The position numbers were made by a program, and so were the translations under genes. The notes beneath the pieces were generated by a model, which saw only the letters and a program-made list of their open reading frames with translations, had not been told where the DNA came from and did not search any database. Of a stretch of 6,697 bases of DNA, positions 1 through 5,859 are shown in pieces; position 1 is the stretch's first letter, and each line of letters begins with the position of its first letter. Source of the DNA: UBA1756 sp045222555 (GTDB lineage Bacteria > Bacteroidota > Bacteroidia > Bacteroidales > WCHB1-69); NCBI GenBank assembly GCA_045222555.1, contig JBGUYY010000085.1, positions 1-6,697 of the forward strand, read 5' to 3'.

Positions 1-91
1 TTATAACCCGCTTTTTGTATTTTTGCAGTCTCCAAAGTGGTATACTTTTGGATTATAATTTGGTATCTTTATGCGTTACTATTTACACAAT

Positions 92-127
92 ACAAAATGT
101 TCAATGGTTTCAAACAAAATGTTCAAT
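92..127. repeat. Pair of exact 14-bp direct repeats, 22 bp apart
   Basis: ACAAAATGTTCAAT occurs at 92-105 and again at 114-127, with eight bases between. The 22-bp period is close to two DNA helical turns, so both copies would face the same side of the helix. They lie in a gene-free AT-rich stretch (1-188) beyond the 3' end of the ATPase gene. The same stretch holds an imperfect palindrome around GTATAC (32-51) and two plus-strand TAnnTTTG-like boxes (18-25 and 43-50). No gene in the window starts next to them, so they may control a gene to the left or be recombinase or repressor sites. Function is unknown. Confidence 0.55.
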
Positions 128-188
128 TTTAGGGTGAAAAATCACAAATAATTATTTGATTTTAAACATATTAACAACAAATTATTTT

Positions 189-1391
189 TCATTCCAGCAG
201 CCAGTCTATCACATTGATCTTTTGGATGCCGTCAATGATGCTGTTGTCGAAATCCGTAGTAAGCAGGTATTTCGGATGGGAGTCGTGGATGTTCGTTAAT
301 GACGAAAGTTCCCTTTTTAGCGTTTTTTCGTCACTAACGGTATAGGCAACCTGGTAATACTCCTTCCTCCCGTCGTACTTCTGAACCACAAAATCCACCT
401 CGCCGTTCTCGGTCCGTCCTGCGAAAACCTCACCGCCACGAGACAGGAGCTCGAAGTAAACCACATTCTCAAGCTTATGGCCCAGATCCGCATCATAGGC
501 ATTGGTCTGCAGGATGCTTTTAAGCCCCAAGTCGACCACATAATATTTGTAGTTGCTCTGCAAGAGACGCTTGCCTTTTATATTGTATAGCCTCACCGGG
601 TATATCAGGTACGACTCCGTGAAGTATTGCAGATATTTCAGCACCGTATTGTGTGACAGCTTTTCCGTTGTGGTCCTGCGGAGCTCTTCGGCGATGTTGT
701 TGGGGGAAACCACACTTCCCACACTGTCAAAAATGAACCCCAGCACCTCCTTCAGAGTGTCAAACTTCCTCAGATGGTTGCGCTTTACAATATCTTTCAC
801 AACAACCGTCTCGTAAAGAGAGCGCAGGTAGTCGTTTGCCATTTCAGGTGCAGTCTTTGACAGGTTCACCGCTTCAGGGAAAGAGGAGGAATTCATATAC
901 TGCCTGAACAGGCGGTCTGCATTACTCCTTTCTGGGAAGGAATGCACATATTCAGAGAAAGAGAAAGGACGCAGGTTGACAGCCACATACCGTCCCGAAA
1001 GCAGTGTGCCCAACTCACTGGAAAGCAGGTACGCATTCGAGCCGGTGATATACAAGTCCACATTCGGCTTCACAAACAGCGCATCAACAAGGCGCTCAAA
1101 CTGCGGAACCATCTGCACTTCATCCAAAAAGACATAATTCATCCTATCATCAGGGAGGGCTTGAACTATATAATCATATATTCCATCCCATGATGTGGGT
1201 CTTTGGGCATTGCGTTCCTCAAAATTAAGCGACACGATGTTCTTTTCCTCCACCCCACTGTCTCTCAGCCAGTCCTGGAACATTTTCATGAGCGTCGACT
1301 TCCCGCAACGTCGAATGCCCGTCACGACCTTGATGACATGCTGGTCACGCAGGGCGATAAGTTTTGACAAGTATTTTTCCCTTTCAACCAT
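189..1391 (-). CDS. AAA ATPase with C-terminal DUF4143 domain
   Basis: The product (400 aa) is a full-length member of the AAA_14/DUF4143 family of cytoplasmic P-loop ATPases, widespread in Bacteroidetes and archaea, whose cellular role is largely undefined. The Walker A motif is TGIRRCGKST (residues 24-33). Walker B is YVFLDEVQ (86-93), with D90 and E91. A sensor-1-like ITGSNA follows at 115-120, then LSGRY at 131-135. The C-terminal half (about 190-350) is DUF4143. It ends in a PD-(D/E)XK-nuclease-like fold signature, GEVDFVV (330-336) then YYQVAY (345-350), with Gln where active nucleases usually have Glu in the ExK motif, so cleavage activity is doubtful. I chose the start at 1391 because family members begin close to MVEREKYL. 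A start at 1448 would add 19 hydrophobic residues encoded by the apparent promoter and inverted repeat. The gene stands alone downstream of the recombinase on the same strand. It could be cargo or an element-maintenance gene; the ATPase fold is certain, the role is not. Confidence 0.9.
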   Translation of the reverse strand: MVEREKYLSKLIALRDQHVIKVVTGIRRCGKSTLMKMFQDWLRDSGVEEKNIVSLNFEERNAQRPTSWDGIYDYIVQALPDDRMNYVFLDEVQMVPQFERLVDALFVKPNVDLYITGSNAYLLSSELGTLLSGRYVAVNLRPFSFSEYVHSFPERSNADRLFRQYMNSSSFPEAVNLSKTAPEMANDYLRSLYETVVVKDIVKRNHLRKFDTLKEVLGFIFDSVGSVVSPNNIAEELRRTTTEKLSHNTVLKYLQYFTESYLIYPVRLYNIKGKRLLQSNYKYYVVDLGLKSILQTNAYDADLGHKLENVVYFELLSRGGEVFAGRTENGEVDFVVQKYDGRKEYYQVAYTVSDEKTLKRELSSLTNIHDSHPKYLLTTDFDNSIIDGIQKINVIDWLLE

Positions 1392-1408
1392 ACGGATATT
1401 TTTGTCGG

Positions 1409-1443
1409 CAAAAATACAAAAAATACTGACGAAAATGACCAAA
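1409..1443 (-). promoter_or_regulatory. Possible promoter of the ATPase gene
   Basis: On the minus strand a perfect Bacteroidetes -7 box, TATTTTTG (matching TAnnTTTG), lies at 1416-1409, 17 bp ahead of the chosen ATG. A TTTG that could serve as the -33 box is at 1443-1440. The 23-bp gap between them is a little longer than the usual 19-21 bp, so the -33 assignment is weak. The leader would be very short. The AT-rich sequence makes chance matches likely. Confidence 0.35.
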
Positions 1444-1463
1444 AACACAAAATTTCGTCAGTA
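1424..1463. repeat. Perfect 11-bp inverted repeat over the ATPase promoter
   Basis: TACTGACGAAA (1424-1434) and TTTCGTCAGTA (1453-1463) are perfect reverse complements separated by 18 bp. Measured on the minus strand, one arm lies between the proposed -7 and -33 boxes and the other just upstream of the -33 box. That is the placement expected of a repressor operator, possibly autoregulatory. No T-tract follows on either strand, so it does not look like a terminator. The symmetry is directly visible; the operator role is inferred. Confidence 0.55.
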
Positions 1464-1471
1464 CAGATGTC

Positions 1472-1527
1472 TATTCCTCTTCATTTTTACAAAAAACCGC
1501 CCATTATTCCTCTTCGTTTTTACAAAA
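1472..1527. repeat. Two 23-bp direct repeats, 33-bp period
   Basis: The 23-bp segments at 1472-1494 and 1505-1527 differ only at one base (A at 1483 against G at 1516), and share TATTCCTCTTC followed by a T-run and ACAAAA. The 33-bp period is about three helical turns. They sit in the 189-bp gap between the recombinase stop and the ATPase start, next to the inverted repeat at 1424-1463. The period is a multiple of three, but on the minus strand each copy contains an in-frame stop, so this is not a coding repeat. Possible roles are binding sites for a regulator or accessory sites for recombination. Confidence 0.55.
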
Positions 1528-1580
1528 TACACATCCTTCCGCTTTACGCCATATCCAACCTCTGTCAGATATAACCGTAA

Positions 1581-2912
1581 TTACGCCTCCTTGTCCGGTT
1601 CCAGCAGGAGCGAGTTGTAGCGGAACCTGTCCTCGGTGGAGTACATTCCTGTATATCCTGCCGTGATGCTTTCTGTGCTATGCCCCATCGCCTGGCTTAT
1701 GTAGCTCTCGGGAACTTTCTTGTGGGCAAGGTTGGTGTTGAACGAGTGTCGCGCCCATGTCATCGAGACGGGGGCATTAATGCCTTGTGCGACACATACC
1801 TTTTGCAACCGGTCCTTTATGTTGGAGTTGTACTGGGACACCAGTTTCTTCATTTTTTCAGGGCCGGTGACCCCGTTCAATATTTGAGGGAACACATGTG
1901 CACCCTTACGGGGCACCGAACCATACCTGTCAACAATTTCACGCAGCGCATCGATTATGGGAATGTATATCTTAATCTCATCCTTGGAGGTACGCTCCGT
2001 TTTCTTTCTCACAAAATCAAACTCCTTACCCCGTGTCTTAAAGTAATGGTTGCTGTATTTCAGATCGGCCATATCCGCAAGATTCAGGCCATTTCCGAGA
2101 TACGCGAAAAGCCAGAGATTCAGCGCTTCACACACAACTACACCATAAGGAGTCTCCCTGTGTTCTGGAATATCGTACTCCTTCAGTTTCAGTATCTCCT
2201 CGACCGTCAAGAAAAAGTCCTTCCTCTTTGCGGCCTTTGGAATCTTCACATAATTCTGCTTCTTCCCGAACGGATACTGGGAATGTTTGATGAACCCCTC
2301 CTCCAAGGCGATGTTGCAGTGGATCCTGAGCGTCCTCAGATAGATATTCACAGTTGTGCTTGTCAGACCATCTCTCTCCATCCTCTCCTTGAAGTCGATG
2401 GCGAGTTGCGGAGTTATCTTCTCAAACTGATATCCCTCTCCATAATACGATGAGAACTTCTTGTAAACGTACAGATAACTCTCCGCCGTGCCGATTCGGT
2501 TCTCCTGCCTGAGCCTTTTGATGTTATTAAGGAAGAGCGACGAGAACGTTCCCTCGTAGTTGCTGTTAATCGCATTCTTGAACAATTCAAGAGTGAAGTC
2601 ATCATTGTCAAGCATGTCTTTCACCTTCTTCACAACCGTGTCAAACTTGACGCACTCCTTTTTCTTCACCTCAAAATAAGTCCCTTTGATGGATGATTTG
2701 AGAATCTTGTCATACTCGGACTCGGTCACGTTGGTGCCAGTACGGTAGTAATACTTCCGCGACTTGTAGGCGACGATGACCACCATAGGGAACTTTTGCG
2801 AGGTGGCGACCATATCATCGGACGATTTGCCACGCCTGTCGATAGTCAGTGTCATATACACGTTTCTGTCAACCTCACTTCTGATTGGTGTGATTTTCTG
2901 ATTTCTTGCCAT
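1581..2912 (-). CDS. Tyrosine recombinase/integrase, Bacteroidetes SAM-like type
   Basis: The product (443 aa) would catalyse site-specific integration and excision of the element. It has an N-terminal arm-type domain (about 10-85), a SAM-like core-binding domain (about 105-210) and a catalytic domain (about 230-430). Visible active-site parts are lysines in the beta-hairpin (K303/K304), Arg II in TWARHSF (R388, with Thr in place of the usual His of HxxR), the GHS histidine H411 and the tyrosine nucleophile Y420 in GYTGMY. The usual box I arginine is not evident: the aligned segment reads GNGLNLADMADL (273-284), with Asn277 at the expected place. The start at 2912 gives MARNQKITPI, typical of the family; an upstream ATG at 3038 would add 42 residues from the AT-rich promoter and repeat region. 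The gene reads away from the adjacent tRNA remnant at about 3091-3133, its likely attachment site. The reading frame is intact, so the enzyme is probably functional. Confidence 0.93.
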   Translation of the reverse strand: MARNQKITPIRSEVDRNVYMTLTIDRRGKSSDDMVATSQKFPMVVIVAYKSRKYYYRTGTNVTESEYDKILKSSIKGTYFEVKKKECVKFDTVVKKVKDMLDNDDFTLELFKNAINSNYEGTFSSLFLNNIKRLRQENRIGTAESYLYVYKKFSSYYGEGYQFEKITPQLAIDFKERMERDGLTSTTVNIYLRTLRIHCNIALEEGFIKHSQYPFGKKQNYVKIPKAAKRKDFFLTVEEILKLKEYDIPEHRETPYGVVVCEALNLWLFAYLGNGLNLADMADLKYSNHYFKTRGKEFDFVRKKTERTSKDEIKIYIPIIDALREIVDRYGSVPRKGAHVFPQILNGVTGPEKMKKLVSQYNSNIKDRLQKVCVAQGINAPVSMTWARHSFNTNLAHKKVPESYISQAMGHSTESITAGYTGMYSTEDRFRYNSLLLEPDKEA

Positions 2913-2914
2913 AG

Positions 2915-2952
2915 TGCGCTTTTGAACATCATTGCGCTTTTGGTGCGCTTTT
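2915..2952. repeat. Three TGCGCTTTT copies just upstream of the integrase start
   Basis: TGCGCTTTT occurs at 2915-2923, 2933-2941 and 2944-2952, with start-to-start spacings of 18 and 11 bp. On the integrase (minus) strand the copies read AAAAGCGCA and fill the leader between the proposed -7 box (2976-2969) and the ATG at 2912. Iterated sites between an integrase gene and its att site are typical of arm-type binding sites for the recombinase or its directionality factor. Here they would also let the protein repress its own gene, or act on the mRNA leader. The repeats are certain; the role is inferred. Confidence 0.6.
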
Positions 2953-2968
2953 AATTTCAATAATGCGG

Positions 2969-2976
2969 CAAAATTA
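2969..2976 (-). promoter_or_regulatory. Possible -7 box of the integrase promoter
   Basis: The minus strand reads TAATTTTG here, a perfect match to the Bacteroidetes TAnnTTTG -7 element. It predicts a leader of about 50 nt that contains the three TGCGCTTTT copies. No convincing TTTG -33 box is present at 19-21 bp upstream, only T-rich sequence. An AT-rich background weakens the call. Confidence 0.35.
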
Positions 2977-3002
2977 CAAAAAATAAAAACACATAAAACA
3001 AT

Positions 3003-3017
3003 ACAATAAAATATTGT
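3003..3017. promoter_or_regulatory. 15-bp palindrome upstream of the integrase promoter
   Basis: ACAATA (3003-3008) and TATTGT (3012-3017) form a perfect 6-bp inverted repeat around AAA. It lies just upstream of the expected -33 region of the integrase promoter, where a regulator or a bending protein could bind. The sequence is AT-rich, so a short palindrome by chance is quite possible. Confidence 0.3.
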
Positions 3018-3086
3018 GTACTTGCGTTTTATATTCATCTATTACAACAAGTTGCGAATGAACAAAACGCCTAAAAAACGTTTCTG

Positions 3087-3133
3087 CTTTACTGGCAGTC
3101 AAGAGGTCGTGAGTTCGATTCTCATACGCTCCA
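3087..3133 (+). other. attR: truncated 3' portion of tRNA-Ala(GGC)
   Basis: The sequence folds as the 3' part of a tRNA. It has an anticodon loop CTGGCAG (3092-3098, anticodon GGC) and a 3' anticodon strand TCAAG (3099-3103). The variable loop is AGGTC (3104-3108). A five-pair T stem, GTGAG/CTCAT, closes the canonical TTCGATT loop (3109-3125). The acceptor strand is ACGCTCC (3126-3132), followed by discriminator A (3133). Acceptor position 70 is U, as needed for the alanine G3:U70 identity pair, which agrees with the GGC anticodon. No D arm or matching GGGGCGT-type 5' strand lies upstream. The five bases before the loop (CTTTA) still pair with TCAAG except for one T-C mismatch at 3090, so the shared core probably starts at about 3091. 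CCA is not encoded. This is a non-functional remnant left by integration. Confidence 0.85.
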
Positions 3134-3144
3134 CTCTCTAAATC

Positions 3145-3181
3145 AAGCACTTGCAAGGAAACTTGTGAGTGCTTTTTCTTT
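3145..3181 (+). terminator. Intrinsic terminator after the tRNA remnant
   Basis: GCACTTGCAAG (3147-3157) pairs along its whole length with CTTGTGAGTGC (3162-3172), with two G-T wobbles, around a GAAA tetraloop (3158-3161). A T-rich tract (TTTTTCTTT, 3173-3181) follows, and two flanking A-T pairs can extend the stem. It begins 11 bp after the discriminator base, so it was probably the native terminator of the tRNA gene. It would now stop transcription leaving the element before the lipoprotein gene. Confidence 0.85.
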
Positions 3182-3253
3182 GTTGTGCAATTATAGATTA
3201 TACAAAATAAATCTGTATTTCCTTCGTTAACACATTGTCATCAAACATCCAAA

Positions 3254-4696
3254 ATGAAGCACCTCCACATACTGCTGACTACCGCCTTCCTGCTATGTGT
3301 CATCGTCCTCCTGCTCCCCTCCTGCCATAGAATCGAGTCGGACAAGGACTCCAAAGTGAACTTCTCCACCGACTTGGTGCAGTTCGACACGGTTTTCACC
3401 ACGGTGGGATCCGCCACACAGAACTTCCGCGTGTACAACCCTTACAACTACGACATCAAGGTGGACGTATACCTCGCGGGCGGCGACCACTCCCCCTTCA
3501 GCATCAACGTTGACGGCGTGGCAGGCACCTCTTTCCGCAATGTGGAAATCCCCGCCAAAGACAGCATCTTCGTGCATGTGAAGGTCAATGTCAACCCCAA
3601 CGACCAAACCCTGCCATTCCTTGTTACCGATTCAGTGGTGTTCCTCCATGGCAACACGATGCAGGATGTGGATCTGATGGCCTACGGTCAAAACGCCCAC
3701 TTCATCGTGGCCGACCAAGGCACCAGCCTGAAATACAAGATCATCGCCCACGAACACGAAACCGTACACTGGACCAACGACTTGCCGTATGTCATTTACG
3801 GCGGCTACGCGGCAGTGGACTCGCTCGGCACCCTCATCATCGACCCTGGCACCACGGTCTATTTCCATACTGGCGCCGGATTATGGATTTACCGCTACGG
3901 CAACATACAAGCCGTGGGCACACAGGATGAGCCCATCACCTTCCGCGGTGACAAACTGAACAGCTGGTTCGACACCGACTACGCTCAATGGGACCGCATC
4001 TGGATCAACGAAAGTAATATTGACAATCACTTTGAAAATGTGGAGATTACCAACGCTTTCATCGGACTGCAGGTAGAGGCTCTGAGCGAATATTTGAGCG
4101 GAAAAACCATTCTGAAGAACTGTATTGTGCACAACACCTACAATAGCGGGCTGCTGGCACGTGCCACCAACATTCGCGCTGAAAACTGCCAGTTCAGCAA
4201 CAACGGTTCCTGCTGCGCTGAGCTGCACATCGGCAGCTACGATTTCCGCCACGTCACCATGGCCAACTACTTCCACCAGTCGGGGCGAAAGAATCCGGCC
4301 CTCTACGCCGCAACCAACTACACGGATGGCATCTACCAGTATGTGGGTCCGCTGGCTGCTTCGTTCACCAACTGCATCGTTTACGGCTCCATCTCCAACG
4401 AAATCGGCCTTTCGCTCAACGACGACCAAGAGCACAACCTCTTGTTTGAAAACTGTCTGGTACGAAGCGAAGAGAACATGGACTGTTTCACCAACTGCAT
4501 CCGAAACCAGAATCCCCTGTTCAATGCCAACAGCGACCAAGATTACGGGCTCCAGCAAGGTTCTCCCGCCATTGATGCGGGCAAGACAGGTCTTGGCATC
4601 ACCACCGACATTACAGGGGCTCCCCGCGACGACCGCCCCGACATCGGCGCGTTCGAGTTCGGCAGCAGCCTCCGGAGAAGACTTTCCTTACGTTAA
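3254..4696 (+). CDS. Beta-helix lipoprotein with choice-of-anchor Q-like C-terminus
   Basis: The 480-aa product is a predicted lipoprotein. A short basic N-terminus and hydrophobic stretch (6-21) lead to the lipobox LPSC, with Cys24 as the lipidation site. The acidic stretch ESDKD shortly after Cys24 may resemble the surface-export signals known from Bacteroidetes, which is only suggestive. Residues about 40-145 resemble an Ig-like/DUF1573-type domain. Residues about 185-410 show repeated short strands with Asn-rich turns (for example LKNCIVHN, AENCQFSNNG, FTNCIVYG, FENCLV), typical of right-handed parallel beta-helix proteins of carbohydrate-active or surface-binding type. The C-terminus carries SPAIDAG (437-443), then TDITGAPRDD and PDIGAFEF (462-469), the usual end of choice-of-anchor Q proteins. 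No catalytic residues can be assigned. The gene starts 72 bp after the terminator, with no clear Shine-Dalgarno, and converges on the next gene with a 9-bp overlap. The substrate is unknown. Confidence 0.85.
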   Translation: MKHLHILLTTAFLLCVIVLLLPSCHRIESDKDSKVNFSTDLVQFDTVFTTVGSATQNFRVYNPYNYDIKVDVYLAGGDHSPFSINVDGVAGTSFRNVEIPAKDSIFVHVKVNVNPNDQTLPFLVTDSVVFLHGNTMQDVDLMAYGQNAHFIVADQGTSLKYKIIAHEHETVHWTNDLPYVIYGGYAAVDSLGTLIIDPGTTVYFHTGAGLWIYRYGNIQAVGTQDEPITFRGDKLNSWFDTDYAQWDRIWINESNIDNHFENVEITNAFIGLQVEALSEYLSGKTILKNCIVHNTYNSGLLARATNIRAENCQFSNNGSCCAELHIGSYDFRHVTMANYFHQSGRKNPALYAATNYTDGIYQYVGPLAASFTNCIVYGSISNEIGLSLNDDQEHNLLFENCLVRSEENMDCFTNCIRNQNPLFNANSDQDYGLQQGSPAIDAGKTGLGITTDITGAPRDDRPDIGAFEFGSSLRRRLSLR

Positions 4697-5857
4697 TAGA
4701 CATTGAACCGCATACGCAGTATCCTCATACACAGGCGTAAGCGACAGATATCCCGACACAATTTTTTGCTTTTCGACCCGAAGCGGATAGCGGGCACGAA
4801 GTGTTGTATCTTCCTCCAACAGCGCACTGGGAGTCGGCAGGAAACGCAGTCGCCAGCGGCCCACACTCCCCTCCTTTACATGCCGCCGATAGAACAAAGA
4901 TGCTGCCAAACCCATCGTCATCCGGAGGTTCAGCTCCACAGCAGGGTGCAGATAGTATTTTCCATCTTTCTGATACACAAATATATCCACACCCACAACA
5001 CCTTGATAACAGGGTGCGACATTGAGGTCAAGGAACTCCTCCAATGCTTCTCTAACCTCATGGATAAGAGAAAGTTTCACATACGCTGACAGCCGTTGCT
5101 CGATCGCTGTATCCGAAAGCAACAGATTCTCCTGATACACTCCATGGCGGGTAGTGAAAAGAGAATAGCCGCAGAAAGATGTCGTTTTTGACAGGTCAAA
5201 TTCCATTGCAAAATCCTGAACAACAGCATAGTACAATTCTCCCATCACGCAACCATACTTACGAATAGACTGTGCAGCCCAGCCCCGCTGGTGGGTGGTC
5301 ATCGCGCCTTTTATGAGGCGGAGTCCGCGGCCGCTGCCCGACCACGGCATCTTCAGCACCACCTCGCCATGCTGATCCACAAAGTGTTCCACCTCCTCAA
5401 TGGAAGTAAGTTCGGTGGCGGGCAGCGGCCGCTCGGCGGTGTCGGTGAGTCGCTCTTTCAGGAAATGCATCGCCTGACGGGAGATACGGCGGTGGGAAAG
5501 CTCGCGTATCTTTTCCAGCTGCAGGTCAGTAGGCAGCAGTGCGGTGGCAACGCCTTTCTTCTGAAGGCTCCGGGCCAGATTGTAGTTCCAGCCCCACGGC
5601 AGGATGCGGTCGCACTGGGCAGCCTCGTGCCACGAGGTCGCCACCTGCATCGGCACACCACAGCGGTCGACGACATCCCGAAAAGCATCGGGCAACGACG
5701 GAGCCGTTGTAAAAGCCCGTGCATCATCGAACAGCCACAGCGGCAGCAAAGCGGCATCAGCGGCAAATTTCACCGCAGAGGTGGGCGACACATAATGGTT
5801 CGCTCCGTGCGCGAGAGCAAGATCATGGTCGGGATTGAAGATGCAGAGCGTTGCCAT
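4688..5857 (-). CDS. ATP-grasp-like protein of unknown substrate
   Basis: The 389-aa product is cytoplasmic, with no signal peptide. It opens with FNPDHDLALAHG (7-18), a motif I associate with conserved Bacteroidetes hypothetical proteins. The C-terminal two thirds have ATP-grasp features: VVLKMPWSGSGRG (166-178), with a nucleotide-binding Lys169 and a glycine-rich loop; GVVGVDIFVY (286-295), with D291; and VELNLRMTMG (307-316), which has the ExNxR metal and phosphate residues (E308, N310, R312) of carboxylate-amine ligases. It would therefore join a carboxylate to an amine or thiol using ATP, but the substrate cannot be read from the sequence. The ATG is 2 bp after the stop of the upstream CapA-family gene, so the two are probably cotranscribed and perhaps coupled. 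Its stop overlaps the end of the opposing lipoprotein gene. The ATP-grasp assignment rests on motifs only. Confidence 0.8.
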   Translation of the reverse strand: MATLCIFNPDHDLALAHGANHYVSPTSAVKFAADAALLPLWLFDDARAFTTAPSLPDAFRDVVDRCGVPMQVATSWHEAAQCDRILPWGWNYNLARSLQKKGVATALLPTDLQLEKIRELSHRRISRQAMHFLKERLTDTAERPLPATELTSIEEVEHFVDQHGEVVLKMPWSGSGRGLRLIKGAMTTHQRGWAAQSIRKYGCVMGELYYAVVQDFAMEFDLSKTTSFCGYSLFTTRHGVYQENLLLSDTAIEQRLSAYVKLSLIHEVREALEEFLDLNVAPCYQGVVGVDIFVYQKDGKYYLHPAVELNLRMTMGLAASLFYRRHVKEGSVGRWRLRFLPTPSALLEEDTTLRARYPLRVEKQKIVSGYLSLTPVYEDTAYAVQCLLT

Positions 5858-5859
5858 AG

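Larger units (their letters stand above)
1..3133. mobile_element. Right-hand end of an integrative element in a tRNA-Ala gene (partial)
   Basis: This segment holds a tyrosine recombinase gene whose 5' end lies about 175 bp from a truncated 3' copy of a tRNA gene. Tyrosine recombinases commonly integrate at the 3' half of tRNA genes. The element then carries a copy of that 3' part, so the tRNA stays intact at one junction and a 3' fragment marks the other. The fragment is on the plus strand with the recombinase to its left, so the element body and the intact tRNA must lie to the left, outside the window. The only cargo visible is a DUF4143 ATPase gene. No conjugation, mobilisation, replication or phage structural gene is visible, so the element class (ICE, IME, satellite or prophage) and its length are unknown. 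The right boundary is well supported; the assignment of everything leftward to the element is inference. Confidence 0.75.

Noticed and set aside
1..188. CRISPR-like array or small RNA at the left edge
   Set aside because: Only two copies of one short repeat are present, with an 8-bp spacer, and no terminator-like hairpin supports an RNA gene.
1392..1448. N-terminal extension of the ATPase (start at 1448)
   Set aside because: The extra 19 residues are hydrophobic, lie on the promoter and inverted-repeat DNA, and are not expected in this cytoplasmic family.
1680..2453. Plus-strand 257-aa open frame opposite the integrase
   Set aside because: It lies wholly inside the recombinase gene and shows no recognisable domain.
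2913..3038. N-terminal extension of the integrase (start at 3038), which would resemble a membrane segment
   Set aside because: It is encoded by AT-rich DNA with a -7 box and the triple repeat; the family start at MARNQKITPI is a better fit.
2974..3156. Minus-strand 60-aa reading frame containing YENRTHDLLTA
   Set aside because: This peptide is the antisense translation of the tRNA remnant, a well-known source of false small proteins. The rest runs through the AT-rich integrase promoter region.
3881..4558. Minus-strand 225-aa open frame opposite the lipoprotein
   Set aside because: It is a shadow of GC-rich coding on the other strand, with a Val-rich composition and no motif, and would need a fully nested antisense gene.
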